Source: Thermomonas aquatica
GTDB lineage: Bacteria; Pseudomonadota; Gammaproteobacteria; Xanthomonadales; Xanthomonadaceae
DNA length: 64,000 bases
Reading direction: 5' to 3'
Assembly (NCBI RefSeq): GCF_006337105.1
Contig: NZ_CP040871.1
Location: 2,436,501 to 2,500,500, forward strand
The notes beneath the pieces are model-generated. The model made no database searches. It saw nothing but the letters and a program-made list of their open reading frames with translations, and had not been told where the DNA came from. Position numbers and translations under genes: made by a program. Below, piece after piece: positions 38,418 to 49,300 of this stretch. Position 1 is the first letter of the stretch. Each line of letters opens with the position of its first letter.

Positions 38418-40549
38418 GCCGTTGCCCCGGCGAAGAATTCATCGATCGGCTTCGGGCGCTGGAACACGTAGCCCTGCGCGTAGTCCACGCCGAGGTCGCG
38501 CAGGTGCTGCAGCTGCAGTTCGGTTTCGGCCTGCTCGGCCACCGCGCGCTTGCCGAGCACGTGGGCGATCTCGGTGATCGAGCGCACCACCGCTTCGGAC
38601 AGGCCGCCGCCGTTGTCGCGGCTGTCGTCGAGGTCGCGCACGAAGCTGCCGTCGATCTTGAGGTAATCCACGTCGAGGTCGCGCAGGTAGCCGAACGAGC
38701 AGAAGCCGGTGCCGAAGTCGTCCAGCGCGAAGCGGCAGCCGAGGTCGCGCATGCGGCCGATGAAGCGGCGCGCCCGGGTCATGTCGCGCACCACGCTGGT
38801 CTCGGTGATCTCCAGGCACAGCTGTTCCGGCCGCAGCGGGCCGCGGCGCAGGCGGGCGGCGAAGTAGTCACCGAAATCCTCGTCGACCAGGGTGGTGCCG
38901 CCGATGTTGATGCTGCACTGCTCGACTTGTGCGGCGGCTTCCGGGTGCTGTTCCAGCCAGGTGAGGGTCGCGTCCAGCACGTAGCGGTCCAGGCGCGGGC
39001 CGAGCCGGTAGCGTTCGGCGGCGGCGACCAGTTCGGCCGGCGGCCGCAGCTTGCCTTCGTTGTCCAGCCAGCGCGTCAGCACTTCGAAGTGCGACTGCGG
39101 CGGGCCCGGGTTGCGCAGGTCGACGATCGGCTGGCACCACAGCGCGAAGCGACGCTGGTCGAGCGCCTCGCGCGCGGCGATGGCCGAGTGCATCGCGCGG
39201 GTGCGCTGGCGGATCTCGTCGGGATTGGAGGCCGCGGCGAACGAACGGTTGCCGCCGAGTTCCTTGGCCGCGAAACAGGCGGCGTCGGTTTGCGACAGCA
39301 TTTCGTCGAAGGCCGGGTGCGGCGCCTGGCTGGTGGCCAGGCCGATGCTGGCGGTGGTGCCCAGGTTCTGGCCCTGCCAGGCCACCCGCAGGCGCTCGAT
39401 GTTGTCCAGCAGGCGGCGCGCGCGCGCGCTGGCGGTGCGTTCGTCCATCTCCGCCAGCACCGCGAATTCGTCGCCGCCGGTGCGCGCGATCAGCGCGTCC
39501 TCGCCGAACACGTCGCGCACCAGCCCGGCCACGCCGCGGATCATCTCGTCGCCGGCGACGTGGCTGGCGGAATCGTTGACCAGCTTGAAATGGTCGAGGT
39601 CCGCGTACAGCAGGGTCAGCGTGTCCTTGTTGCCGGCGATCAGGGCGCGCGCCTGCTCCTCGAACGCATCGCGGTTGAGCAGGCCGGTCAGGGTGTCGCG
39701 GGTTGCGCGCTGGTGCAGCGCGGCAGTGGCGTGCGCATGCTCCTGGCGCGAAGCCAGCAGCAATACCGGGGTGACCGAATAGACCACCAGCATCACCATC
39801 ATCAGCATGCTGTCGTGCAATGTCTGCGGGCGATCGAACCCGCCCATGCCCAGCCCGGTGATCAGGCTCACGCAGACGATGACCAAGGCGGTCGAGAGCA
39901 GGGTCACCAGCGGCGGATAGCGCACCGCCGACCACAGCAACAGCGCCAGCGGCAGGCTGGCCAGGGCCAGGGGATACTGGCTGCCCAGCTTGCCGATCAT
40001 GTACACCACGGCCAGGGTGAACACGACCGACACCGCCCACAGGGCCATTTCCAGCCGGCTCACGGCGACCCGCTGCAATCGCCGGCTGGCCTGGTCGGCG
40101 AAGAACAGGTACAGCAGCAGCGGACCCATGCAGGTCACCCCGAGCAGGTCGCCGAACGCCCATTGCAGCGCGATCCGTGGCGCATCGCCGGCCGGCGCCA
40201 TCCCCGACTGCAGCATGCCGATGGTGCCGATGCTCGAACTGACGATGCTGAGCAGGATGCCGCCGCGCAACAACAGCAGGCCATCGCTGGTGCGCAGGTG
40301 GATGCGGCCGCCTGCGCGCCTGCGCACGTACCAGGCCGCGACCAGGGTGGCGATGGTATTGCTGCCGATCGAATAGGGCAGGAACGCGGCCGGCACCGGC
40401 ACCACCGCCAAGTGCAGCAACAGGGTCGCGATGGGGACGATCAGGACATAGCGCAATCCGTAGCGGACCGTCGCCGCGAAGCCGATGCCGGAGGCCGGCC
40501 AGAACAGGGTGACGTCGGCCGGAGTGCGCAGGTAAAACACCGCGATCAC
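38414..40549 (-). CDS. MASE1-like GGDEF-EAL cyclic-di-GMP protein
   Basis: 711 aa from GTG at 40549. The N-terminal ~280 residues form an eight- to ten-helix MASE1-like membrane sensor (DVTLFWPASGIGFAA). A diguanylate cyclase domain follows with intact ARTGGDEF (GGDEF at 358-362), then a phosphodiesterase domain with EVL at 489-491 in place of EAL, ITETSVV, DDFGTGFCSFGYLRDL and KIDGSFV, all consistent with activity. The GTG start cuts the first TM helix. Upstream sequence continues the same frame as GALLTGLYLAGA but without a start, whereas an ATG at 40602 reaches it only by a frame change in a G-run at 40582-40586. The true start is therefore uncertain. Confidence 0.9.
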   Translation of the reverse strand: MIAVFYLRTPADVTLFWPASGIGFAATVRYGLRYVLIVPIATLLLHLAVVPVPAAFLPYSIGSNTIATLVAAWYVRRRAGGRIHLRTSDGLLLLRGGILLSIVSSSIGTIGMLQSGMAPAGDAPRIALQWAFGDLLGVTCMGPLLLYLFFADQASRRLQRVAVSRLEMALWAVSVVFTLAVVYMIGKLGSQYPLALASLPLALLLWSAVRYPPLVTLLSTALVIVCVSLITGLGMGGFDRPQTLHDSMLMMVMLVVYSVTPVLLLASRQEHAHATAALHQRATRDTLTGLLNRDAFEEQARALIAGNKDTLTLLYADLDHFKLVNDSASHVAGDEMIRGVAGLVRDVFGEDALIARTGGDEFAVLAEMDERTASARARRLLDNIERLRVAWQGQNLGTTASIGLATSQAPHPAFDEMLSQTDAACFAAKELGGNRSFAAASNPDEIRQRTRAMHSAIAAREALDQRRFALWCQPIVDLRNPGPPQSHFEVLTRWLDNEGKLRPPAELVAAAERYRLGPRLDRYVLDATLTWLEQHPEAAAQVEQCSINIGGTTLVDEDFGDYFAARLRRGPLRPEQLCLEITETSVVRDMTRARRFIGRMRDLGCRFALDDFGTGFCSFGYLRDLDVDYLKIDGSFVRDLDDSRDNGGGLSEAVVRSITEIAHVLGKRAVAEQAETELQLQHLRDLGVDYAQGYVFQRPKPIDEFFAGATA

Positions 40550-40669
40550 CGCTCCGGCCAGGTACAGGCCGGTCAGCAGTGCCCCCGTAGCACGCTTGCC
40601 ATGCCGGCTTGCATGCGGTGAGTCTATGACGAAAACGCTTACATCGCGACTACTCGCCGCTTGCCGTTT

Positions 40670-42052
<1,383 letters not shown>

Positions 42053-42119
42053 GCGGCGCTGCCTTGGGGGCGGGGCGACTATTCTAGGGCAACTGTCCCC
42101 AGGCGAACGACGCAGGCGT

Positions 42120-42350
42120 ATGGCCCTGATCCTGTACCAGCGCGACCACTGCCATCTGTGCGACCTCGCGCTCGAAGTGCTGGCCGCGGCGCGCACGCCG
42201 GACTTCGAGAGCGTGTTCATCGACGGCGACGACGCGCTGGAGGATCGCTACGGCCTGCGCGTCCCGGTGCTGCGCGACGACGCCAGCGGCGACGAACTCG
42301 ATTGGCCGTTCGATGCCGCGAAGCTGCGGGCTTTCCTGCCCGCGCGCTGA
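42120..42350 (+). CDS. Glutaredoxin-like small thiol protein
   Basis: 76 aa. [19 protein letters not shown] carries a CxxC at the thioredoxin-fold position (CHLC), and [18 protein letters not shown] holds the cis-Pro and the sheet after it. This is the small glutaredoxin-like family (DUF836 type) common in gammaproteobacteria. Role in thiol exchange is inferred. ATG at 42120, divergent from sdaA; the stop abuts the convergent yceI stop. Confidence 0.85.
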   Translation: MALILYQRDHCHLCDLALEVLAAARTPDFESVFIDGDDALEDRYGLRVPVLRDDASGDELDWPFDAAKLRAFLPAR

Positions 42351-42899
42351 CTATTTCGCCGGGACCAGCACGACCTTGGTGCTGATCGCGATGGCATCGG
42401 GAATCAGCGCGGTATCGGCCCAGTCGCCGCCGCCCACGCCGAAGTCCAGCCGCTTCACCGTCGCCTTGCCGGTGAGCACCGGCTTGGCCCCCGGCGTCCA
42501 GGTGAATTCGAGCGTGACCGGCTTGTTCGCGCCATGCAGCGACAGGACGCCGTCGGCCGCGTAGCGGTTGCCGCCCAGCGCGCGGAACTTGCTGGCGCTG
42601 TACTTCGCCTGCGGGAATTTCGCGCTGTCGAAGAACGCCGCGCCACGCAGTTCGCCGTCGTAGTCGGCGTTGCCGGTGCCGGCGGTGGCCAGCGGAATGG
42701 TCACGTCCAGTTTCGATGCGGCCAGCTGCTTGGGATCGAACGAGAATTTGGTGACGAAGCCCGGGAACTTGCCGGTGAACACTTCGCCCTGGTACTTGCC
42801 GGCGAAGGCGAGGCTGGAACCCGGCGCCTGCGTGTAGTCGGCGGCGAAGGCAGGCGCCGCGAACAGCGCGATGGCGAGGGCGATGGCGTTACGCGACAT
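42351..42899 (-). CDS. YceI family periplasmic protein (copy 1)
   Basis: 182 aa. Signal peptide 1-~19 (ALAIALFAAPAFA, then ADYTQ). YceI lipocalin-like barrel: SSLAFAGKYQGEVFTGKFPGF, FFDSAKFPQAKYSASKF, GVLSLHGANKPVTLEFTW, RLDFGVGGGDWADTALIPD. YceI proteins bind isoprenoid chains such as ubiquinone precursors. Its start lies inside the 3' end of the cytochrome b561 gene (11-base overlap), so they are coupled. Confidence 0.92.
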   Translation of the reverse strand: MSRNAIALAIALFAAPAFAADYTQAPGSSLAFAGKYQGEVFTGKFPGFVTKFSFDPKQLAASKLDVTIPLATAGTGNADYDGELRGAAFFDSAKFPQAKYSASKFRALGGNRYAADGVLSLHGANKPVTLEFTWTPGAKPVLTGKATVKRLDFGVGGGDWADTALIPDAIAISTKVVLVPAK

Positions 42900-43476
42900 C
42901 CTGGTTCTCCGAGGATGCGTCCGTGCGCAACCAGCCACGCGGCACCATGCGGGCAAGGGTGGCGTCGCGCTGGAACAGATGGTGGTAGAAGGCCGCCGCC
43001 GCGTGCGCCACGGCCAGGGCGACCATCGCCCAGAACAGCCATTCGTGGACCTCTTCGGCGAGCTCGTGCAAGCCGTGGTCGCGCCCGACGATCGCCGGCA
43101 GGTTGAACAGGCCGAACCACTGCAGGGGGAATCCGGATGCGGAGTTCAGCACCCAGCCACTCAGCGGGATCGCCAGCAGCAGGGCGTACAGCGCCCAGTG
43201 CGTGAGCGACGCCAGGCGTTCCTGCCATGCGGGCGTGCCCGGCACGGCCGCCGGCGCGCCCGCATACAGGCGCCACGACAGGCGCAGCAAGACCAGCGCC
43301 AGGATGCTGATGCCGATCGACTTGTGCATCGCATAGGTGGCGATCTTGTCCGGGCCGTTCGGCATGTCGCCCATGCGCAGGCCGATCCAGGCCATCACCA
43401 GGATCAGGACGACCACCAGCCAGTGCAGCAGCTTGCTGACGCTGCCCCATTCCGCGCGCGTGTTCTTGAACGGCAT
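42889..43476 (-). CDS. Cytochrome b561
   Basis: 195 aa, four TM helices. Haem-ligand histidines in SKLLHWLVVVL, MHKSIGISIL, LTHWALYALL and VAHAAAAFYHHLF. This family moves electrons between quinones and periplasmic partners. ATG at 43476. It sits between two YceI genes on the same strand, an arrangement also seen in E. coli, where yceI follows yceJ (a b561). The quinone-binding YceI may serve it; this is inference. Confidence 0.93.
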   Translation of the reverse strand: MPFKNTRAEWGSVSKLLHWLVVVLILVMAWIGLRMGDMPNGPDKIATYAMHKSIGISILALVLLRLSWRLYAGAPAAVPGTPAWQERLASLTHWALYALLLAIPLSGWVLNSASGFPLQWFGLFNLPAIVGRDHGLHELAEEVHEWLFWAMVALAVAHAAAAFYHHLFQRDATLARMVPRGWLRTDASSENQDVA

Positions 43477-43490
43477 ATCGATCCTCGTGG

Positions 43491-44165
43491 CTAGGGTTCG
43501 GTGGTCGCGGCTTCGGCATCCGCCGCCGTCGTTTCGGTGGGCGCGCTGTCCGGCTTCCCGTCGTCGCCATCGCGGCGAACCAGCTCGGCTTCGATGCGCA
43601 GCAGGACTTCGTCGCCGACCAGCGAGCGCCACGACTTCATGCCGAAATCGCTGCGCTTGAGCGTGGCCGTCGCGGAGAACCCCGCGGTGCGGCGGAACGG
43701 GGGCAATGGATAGCGCGCGATGCGGTTGAGCGCCAGTGCCATGCAGAACGGGCGGGTGGTGCCGTGCAGGGTGAGCCGGCCGCAGGCGCTGCCGCGGTTG
43801 CCTTCGCCGCGGGTCACCCTGTCGGCGACGAAGCGCGCCTGCGGATAGCGCTTGACGTCGAGGAAGCGCGGCGCGAACACCGATGCCGACCAGCCGGAAT
43901 CGCCCATGTCCAGGCGCTGCATCGGCACCACCACGTCGAGCCTGGCGGTGCTCCAGTCGTCGGCATCGAACAGCAGGCTGCCCTCGCTGCCGGAAACCGT
44001 GCCGATGGCCTTGGAGAAACCGGCATGGTCGATCTCGAACAGGACCCGCGTATGCACCGGGTCGATCGCGTAGCGCACGGGTTCGCCGGCGCCCGCCGCC
44101 GGGCAGGCGCAGAGCACCGCGAGGGCCGTGGCCATGGGCAGGTGCGGGTGCACGAAAGCAGGCAT
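43491..44165 (-). CDS. YceI family periplasmic protein (copy 2, extended)
   Basis: 224 aa. Signal peptide ~1-26 (MATALAVLCACPAAGAG). The YceI fold is recognisable (YAIDPVHTRVLFEIDHAGFSKAIG, FLDVKRYPQARFVADRV, GRLTLHGTTRPFCMAL, LKRSDFGMKSW). A ~25-residue acidic/Thr-rich tail (DDGKPDSAPTETTAADAEA) is extra to the family. ATG at 44165 or the internal ATG of MATALAV are both possible. It is first of the yceI-b561-yceI unit and divergent from the hybrid kinase (85 bases). Confidence 0.88.
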   Translation of the reverse strand: MPAFVHPHLPMATALAVLCACPAAGAGEPVRYAIDPVHTRVLFEIDHAGFSKAIGTVSGSEGSLLFDADDWSTARLDVVVPMQRLDMGDSGWSASVFAPRFLDVKRYPQARFVADRVTRGEGNRGSACGRLTLHGTTRPFCMALALNRIARYPLPPFRRTAGFSATATLKRSDFGMKSWRSLVGDEVLLRIEAELVRRDGDDGKPDSAPTETTAADAEAATTEP

Positions 44166-44250
44166 GCCGGGATTCTAGGCCGATCCGGATGAACGCGGAC
44201 GCTTGCGCGCGCAACGTTGCGTTGCCAGCATGCGGGTGGGGAGGGTCCGC

Positions 44251-47200
44251 ATGCTTCGCCAATGGGGTGCATTGCTCGGGCTGTGGCTGCTGTGCGCCTG
44301 CGCGCTGGCGGCGGTGCCCGAGCGGCCGCGTTTGCGCATCGTCGGCGCGACCCAGGGCCTGCCATCGACCGAGATCAAGGCGCTCGCGCGCGACCGCGCT
44401 GGCTACCTGTGGATCGCCACCGCCGACGGGCTGGCCCGGTACGACGGCCTCGGCATGCGCGTCTGGCGACACCAGCCGGGCGATCCGCAAGGGCTGCCCG
44501 GCAACAACGTGCAGGCGCTGATGGTCGGCAGCGACGACCGCGTGTGGGTGGCGACCGAGGGCGGCGGGATCAGTGTGCTCGATGCGCAGCGGCAGGCGTT
44601 CACCCACTACCGCAAGGCCACCCGCCCGGAATTGGGCAGCGACGATATCTGGTCGTTCGCGTCCCAAGGCGACGCGGTCTGGTTCGGCACCTACGACGGC
44701 GGCTTGCATCGGATGGACCTGAAGGGACGCATTCGCCGCTACACGATGGCGCAGGACGGACTTCCATCCGATACCGTGCTCGCGCTGGCGGTGGACGCGG
44801 GCGGTGTGCTGTGGATCGGGACCGATGCCGGGCTTGCTCGCCTGCAGGGCGACCGCATCGAACGCGTGCGGTTGCCCGGCACCGACGCCGCGCCCCTGGT
44901 GTATTCGCTGACAGTGCAGGCCGAAGGCTTGTGGGTGGGCACCGCGGCTGGGGTGTGGCGGCACGATCCAGGCGGCGAGTGGTCGCAGCCGGACTGGTCG
45001 CCGATGTTCCAGCGCCCGAATGCGATGAACGCCATCAGCCACGATCGCAACGGCGCCTCCTGGATCGCCAGCCAGCGCGGTTTGTGGCGACAACAGGGCG
45101 CCGATCCGCCGGCGCCGGTACGCTTGGGTGGGCCGGATATCCCGCGGCCCATCAACGCATTGCAGCTGGATCCGGACGGGGCGTTGTGGACCCCGGTCGC
45201 GGGCCTCGGCTTGGGTTACTTGCGTCCCGACTGGCGACAGCTGGCGCAGTTTTCGGGTGTTGCGGACGGCTTGCAGGGCGCGATGTATCGCGCGCTCGCG
45301 CCTTCGCACAGTGGCGGATTCTGGCTGGGCGGCTACAACGGCGTGGTGCAGCGCCTCGCCGCGGACGGCGGCATCGACGGGCTCGATGAAGACAGCGTCG
45401 AGCGCCTGCGCGGCATCAAGGTGCTGGCCATCGCCGAGGATCGCGATGGCCGCCTGTGGCTGGGGCATCGCAACGGGCTGATCCGGATCGGCAATGACGG
45501 CGCGATCGACGAATGGGGTGTCGGCGATGTGCGGGATGCGGCGCCCGGCGGGCAGGTCGACCAGCTGCGGATTGCGGCCGATGGCAGCTTGTGGCTGTCC
45601 GCGCCCGGCGGCGGGGTGCAACAGCGCGACCCTGCAAGTGGCCGCGTGCTGCGCGACATCCCCGCCGATGCGGCGCACGGCTTGGGCAGCGGCGACATCG
45701 AAACGCTGATGCTGGCGCCGCAAGGCGAGGTTTGGGTGGCGGGCAGCGATGGCGTGGCGGTGCTGGACGCCGCTCGCGGCAGCTTCCGCCACATGCCTGC
45801 ACTTGGCGGCGAGCGCGTGTATGCGCTGGCCTTCGATGGCGACGGCATGCTGTGGTTGCAACGCCAGTCCGGGTTGGCGCAATACCGTCGCAGCAGCACC
45901 GGCTGGCAGGCTGGCGTACAGGTCGACACCGCGCATGGCATGCCGGCAGTAGGGGCGGCCGGTATCCAGGTGGACCGCAGGCATCGCGTATGGCTGTCCA
46001 CCCCGCGCGGCCTGTACCGTTACGATCCGCGCAGCCGCAACATGCGCCGCCACGGCATGCGCGATGGCGCGACCAGCCAGGAATTCCTCGATCATGCGCT
46101 GGCGATGAGCGCGCAGGGCGTGCTGGCGGCGGCCACCGCGGATGGCGGTATCGTGCTGGTCGATACGACACTCGCCGATCCGGCGCCGGCCGTGCCGTCG
46201 CTGCGCTTCGACCGGTTGTCGGTGCGCCGCAACGGCGACTGGCGCGATGTGCCGCTGCACGACGGGTTTCGCCTGGGCCGCGACGACCGCGAATTCCGCA
46301 TCCGCGCGCGGCTGCTGTCGTTCAACGATCCAGACTCGAATCGCTACTGGTCGAAGCTGGACGGCTTCGACCAGGGTTGGATCGCGCTCGGCGCCAGCGG
46401 CGACCGCGTGTTCACCGGCCTTGCGCCCGGCCTGTACACCGTGCGCATCCGCGCGCGCGATGCCGCGGGCAATGCCGCGAAGGAACAGCAGTTGACGTTC
46501 GCGGTGCCGCCGCCGTGGTGGCGCAGTTGGTGGGCGCAGGCCCTGTCCGCGCTGCTCGCCCTGTCCGCGGTAGCGGCCATCGCCATGTCGTATCGCGCGC
46601 GCTTGAAGCGCCGGCATGCGATGCAGCTCACCGAGGCGAAACGCGCGCTGGCCGAACAGGCTTCGGAGGCGAAGTCGCGCTTCCTCGCCACCCTCGGCCA
46701 CGAGGTGCGCACGCCGATGACCGGCGTGCTCGGCATGAGCGAACTGCTGCGCGGCAGCCGGCTCGACGACAGGCAGCGCAGCCAGGTCGATGCCATCCAT
46801 CGCGCCGGTCAGCATCTGCTGCGGCTGGTCGACGACGCGCTCGACCTGGCGCGGATCGAAGCGGGGAAACTCGAGCTCGCGAACGCGGATTTCGCCTTGC
46901 GCCCGTTGCTGGACGAGGTGGCCGGGTTGATGGCGCCGGTGGCGGAACGCAAGGGCCTTGCCTTCGTCGAACATGTCGATGCCGATGTCGCGCAGGCCCT
47001 GCACGGCGACCGCACCCGCCTGCAGCAGATCCTGCTCAACCTGCTCGGCAATGCGATCAAGTTCACCGAGGCCGGGCATGTGGCGCTGGAAACCGCCGCG
47101 CTGGCGCCGCAAGGCATTCGTTTCGTGGTCGCCGACAGCGGGCCCGGGCTCAGCCCTGAACAGCAATCGCGGCTGTTCCGCCGCTTCGAGCAGGCCGAGG

Positions 47201-47766
47201 GCGCGCGCACCGCGTCGCGCTACGGCGGCAGCGGGCTCGGGCTCGCGATCAGCCAGGAACTGGCGGCGGCGATGGGCGGCCGCATCGTGGTGGAAAGCGC
47301 GCCGGGGCAGGGCAGCCGTTTCATCGTCGAGCTTCCGCTTGCGCATGCCGGCACCGCGCTGCCGGTCGCGGCGGCGCAACCAATGTCGCGCGGGGACGCG
47401 ACGGAGGCATTGCGCCTGCTCCTGGTCGAGGACGATCCGATCGTCGCCGAGGTGATGCTGGGCCTGCTGCGCGAACAGGGGCATGCGGTCGTGCACGCCG
47501 CGCACGGATTGGCGGCGCTGTCGGAGGTCGCCACGCAACGCTTCGACGCGGCCCTGCTCGACCTCGACCTGCCGGGGCTGGATGGGATCGCGCTGGCGCG
47601 CATGTTGCGTGCGCAGGGGGTCGCCGTGCCGTTGCTGGCGGTGACCGCGCGTTCCGACGCGGAGGCGGAGATCCATGCGCGCGCCGCCGGCTTCGACGGC
47701 TTCCTGCGCAAGCCGGTCAGCGGCGGGGCGCTTTCGGAGGCGCTGGCGGCCGCACTGCGGCGCTGA
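44251..47766 (+). CDS. Two-component propeller hybrid histidine kinase
   Basis: 1171 aa. Signal-anchor ~1-22. Residues ~25-690 are Reg_prop repeats forming one or two seven-bladed propellers (GYLWIATADGLARYDG, VWVATEGGGISVLDA, VLWIGTDAGLARL). A Y_Y_Y domain follows (~670-755), then a TM helix ~765-785, HisKA with His817 in TLGHEVRTPMTGVLGM, HATPase with DSGPGLSPEQQ and YGGSGLGLAIS, and a receiver with Asp1104 in LLDLDLPGLDG. No AraC HTH, unlike Bacteroidetes relatives. ATG at 44251 is chosen for the GGGAGGG site 5 bases upstream; TTG 44203 and ATG 44230 are alternatives. Its output partner is not adjacent. Confidence 0.93.
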   Translation: MLRQWGALLGLWLLCACALAAVPERPRLRIVGATQGLPSTEIKALARDRAGYLWIATADGLARYDGLGMRVWRHQPGDPQGLPGNNVQALMVGSDDRVWVATEGGGISVLDAQRQAFTHYRKATRPELGSDDIWSFASQGDAVWFGTYDGGLHRMDLKGRIRRYTMAQDGLPSDTVLALAVDAGGVLWIGTDAGLARLQGDRIERVRLPGTDAAPLVYSLTVQAEGLWVGTAAGVWRHDPGGEWSQPDWSPMFQRPNAMNAISHDRNGASWIASQRGLWRQQGADPPAPVRLGGPDIPRPINALQLDPDGALWTPVAGLGLGYLRPDWRQLAQFSGVADGLQGAMYRALAPSHSGGFWLGGYNGVVQRLAADGGIDGLDEDSVERLRGIKVLAIAEDRDGRLWLGHRNGLIRIGNDGAIDEWGVGDVRDAAPGGQVDQLRIAADGSLWLSAPGGGVQQRDPASGRVLRDIPADAAHGLGSGDIETLMLAPQGEVWVAGSDGVAVLDAARGSFRHMPALGGERVYALAFDGDGMLWLQRQSGLAQYRRSSTGWQAGVQVDTAHGMPAVGAAGIQVDRRHRVWLSTPRGLYRYDPRSRNMRRHGMRDGATSQEFLDHALAMSAQGVLAAATADGGIVLVDTTLADPAPAVPSLRFDRLSVRRNGDWRDVPLHDGFRLGRDDREFRIRARLLSFNDPDSNRYWSKLDGFDQGWIALGASGDRVFTGLAPGLYTVRIRARDAAGNAAKEQQLTFAVPPPWWRSWWAQALSALLALSAVAAIAMSYRARLKRRHAMQLTEAKRALAEQASEAKSRFLATLGHEVRTPMTGVLGMSELLRGSRLDDRQRSQVDAIHRAGQHLLRLVDDALDLARIEAGKLELANADFALRPLLDEVAGLMAPVAERKGLAFVEHVDADVAQALHGDRTRLQQILLNLLGNAIKFTEAGHVALETAALAPQGIRFVVADSGPGLSPEQQSRLFRRFEQAEGARTASRYGGSGLGLAISQELAAAMGGRIVVESAPGQGSRFIVELPLAHAGTALPVAAAQPMSRGDATEALRLLLVEDDPIVAEVMLGLLREQGHAVVHAAHGLAALSEVATQRFDAALLDLDLPGLDGIALARMLRAQGVAVPLLAVTARSDAEAEIHARAAGFDGFLRKPVSGGALSEALAAALRR

Positions 47767-47949
47767 TTGCTGCCGGGACGTGGCAACCGCGATCGCGCAA
47801 CCGCGGGTTCAGTGCTGCATGTCCTCGAGGAAACCGACCCGCCCGTGCATCCGGGCGACCGGCAGCAAGGACAAGCCGCGTTTCATCGGCATGCTTCCGT
47901 GGCAGATCGCACGAGCACGCCCTTGCCCGCGCAGGCGGCCGGGCGCGGC

Positions 47950-49005
47950 TCAGCGCGCGCTGAGCGCGTGCACCGCCTCGACCAAGACCGCGACGTGTTC
48001 CGGATCCATGTCCGGCGACATGCCGTGGCCGAGGTTGAACACATGGCCCTCGCGCGAGCCGCCGTTGCCGCTGGCATAACTGTCCAGCGTGGATTGCACC
48101 TGCCCACGGATCGCGTCCGGGCTGCCGTACAGGATCGCCGGGTCCAGGTTGCCCTGCAGGGCGACGCGGCCGTTGGCGCGGCGCGCGGCGTCTTCCAGCG
48201 TGACCGTCCAGTCCACGCCGATCGCGTCGGCGCCGCTGGCGAACAGGTCGTCCAGGTGCGGCGCATTGCCCTTGCCGAACAGGATCACCGGCACGCCGAT
48301 GCCCTTGAGCGCGCGGGCGATGCGGGTGAGGTAAGGCAGCGAGAATTCGCGGTACATCGCCGGGCCCAGGGTGCCGCCCCAGGTGTCGAACACCTGCAAC
48401 GCCTGCGCGCCGGCGGCGTGCTGCGCGGACAGGTAGGCGATGACCGCATCGGTCACCACGGTCAGCAGCTTGTGCATGGCCGCGGGTTCGTTCAGCGCCA
48501 GCGCCTTGACCTTGCCCCAGTCCTTGCTGCCGCCGCCTTCGACCATGTAGCAGGCCAGCGTCCACGGGCTGCCGGAGAAGCCGATCAGCGGCACGCTGCC
48601 GTCCAGCTCGCGGCGGATCGTGCGCACCGCGTCCATCACGTAGCGCAGTTCGGTTTCCATGTCCGGCACCGCGAGCTGGTCGATATCGGCGACGGTACGC
48701 AAGGGGCGCTCGAACTTCGGGCCTTCGCCTTCGACGAAGTACAGGCCCAGGCCCATCGCGTCGGGCACGGTGAGGATGTCGGAAAAGAGAATTGCCGCAT
48801 CCAGCGGGAACCGGCGCAGCGGCTGCAGGGTGACTTCGCAGGCGAGTTCCGGATTCTTCGCCATCGCCAGGAAGCTGCCGGCGGCCTTGCGGGTGGCGCG
48901 GTACTCCGGCAGGTAGCGGCCGGCCTGGCGCATCAGCCACACCGGCGTGCAGTCCACGGGTTCGCGCCTTAGCGCGCGCAGGAAGCGATCGTTCTTCAGG
49001 GTCAC
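47950..49005 (-). CDS. hemE: Uroporphyrinogen decarboxylase
   Basis: 351 aa haem-biosynthesis enzyme converting uroporphyrinogen III to coproporphyrinogen III. N-terminal [16 protein letters not shown] and [15 protein letters not shown] are diagnostic; [21 protein letters not shown] completes the signature. ATG at 49005. It is downstream of aroK-aroB-WGR on the same strand with a 13-base gap to the WGR gene, so it may be cotranscribed. Confidence 0.97.
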   Translation of the reverse strand: MTLKNDRFLRALRREPVDCTPVWLMRQAGRYLPEYRATRKAAGSFLAMAKNPELACEVTLQPLRRFPLDAAILFSDILTVPDAMGLGLYFVEGEGPKFERPLRTVADIDQLAVPDMETELRYVMDAVRTIRRELDGSVPLIGFSGSPWTLACYMVEGGGSKDWGKVKALALNEPAAMHKLLTVVTDAVIAYLSAQHAAGAQALQVFDTWGGTLGPAMYREFSLPYLTRIARALKGIGVPVILFGKGNAPHLDDLFASGADAIGVDWTVTLEDAARRANGRVALQGNLDPAILYGSPDAIRGQVQSTLDSYASGNGGSREGHVFNLGHGMSPDMDPEHVAVLVEAVHALSAR

Positions 49006-49018
49006 GGGTAGGGTCCGG

Positions 49019-49273
49019 TTAGCGGGGTGCGTCCGCGCCTTGCGCGAACATCAATTGGAAGCCGCGCTTGAGCTGGGCGTCGCGCGCGGTTTCCAGCGCG
49101 TGCAGGGCGCTGGCCTGGTCGGCGTACAGCTCGCGCTTGAGCGTGCTGCGGCCGCCGATCTGCCCGGTCTCGCGCAGCAGGGTCCAGCCGCCCAGCAGGT
49201 CGGGCTGGAGCTGGAGCTGGACGAAACGCGGGGCTTCGCGGCCGTCGGGACGTTGTTGCAGCAGCAGGCGCAT
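49019..49273 (-). CDS. Small WGR-domain protein
   Basis: 84 aa. [57 protein letters not shown] has the WGR pattern, with the tryptophan of the WGR triad replaced (RETGQIGG). WGR domains in larger proteins bind nucleic acid; the stand-alone form is uncharacterised. It lies between aroB (27-base gap) and hemE (13-base gap) on the same strand. Function unknown. Confidence 0.8.
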   Translation of the reverse strand: MRLLLQQRPDGREAPRFVQLQLQPDLLGGWTLLRETGQIGGRSTLKRELYADQASALHALETARDAQLKRGFQLMFAQGADAPR

Positions 49274-49300
49274 CCCGCAATTGTAAGGGGTGCGCCGCGT

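Noticed and set aside
42889..47676. Long open frame of ~1595 codons on the - strand opposite the hybrid kinase
   Set aside because: The C-terminal end is the true cytochrome b561; the remainder is antisense shadow of the kinase and yceI genes.
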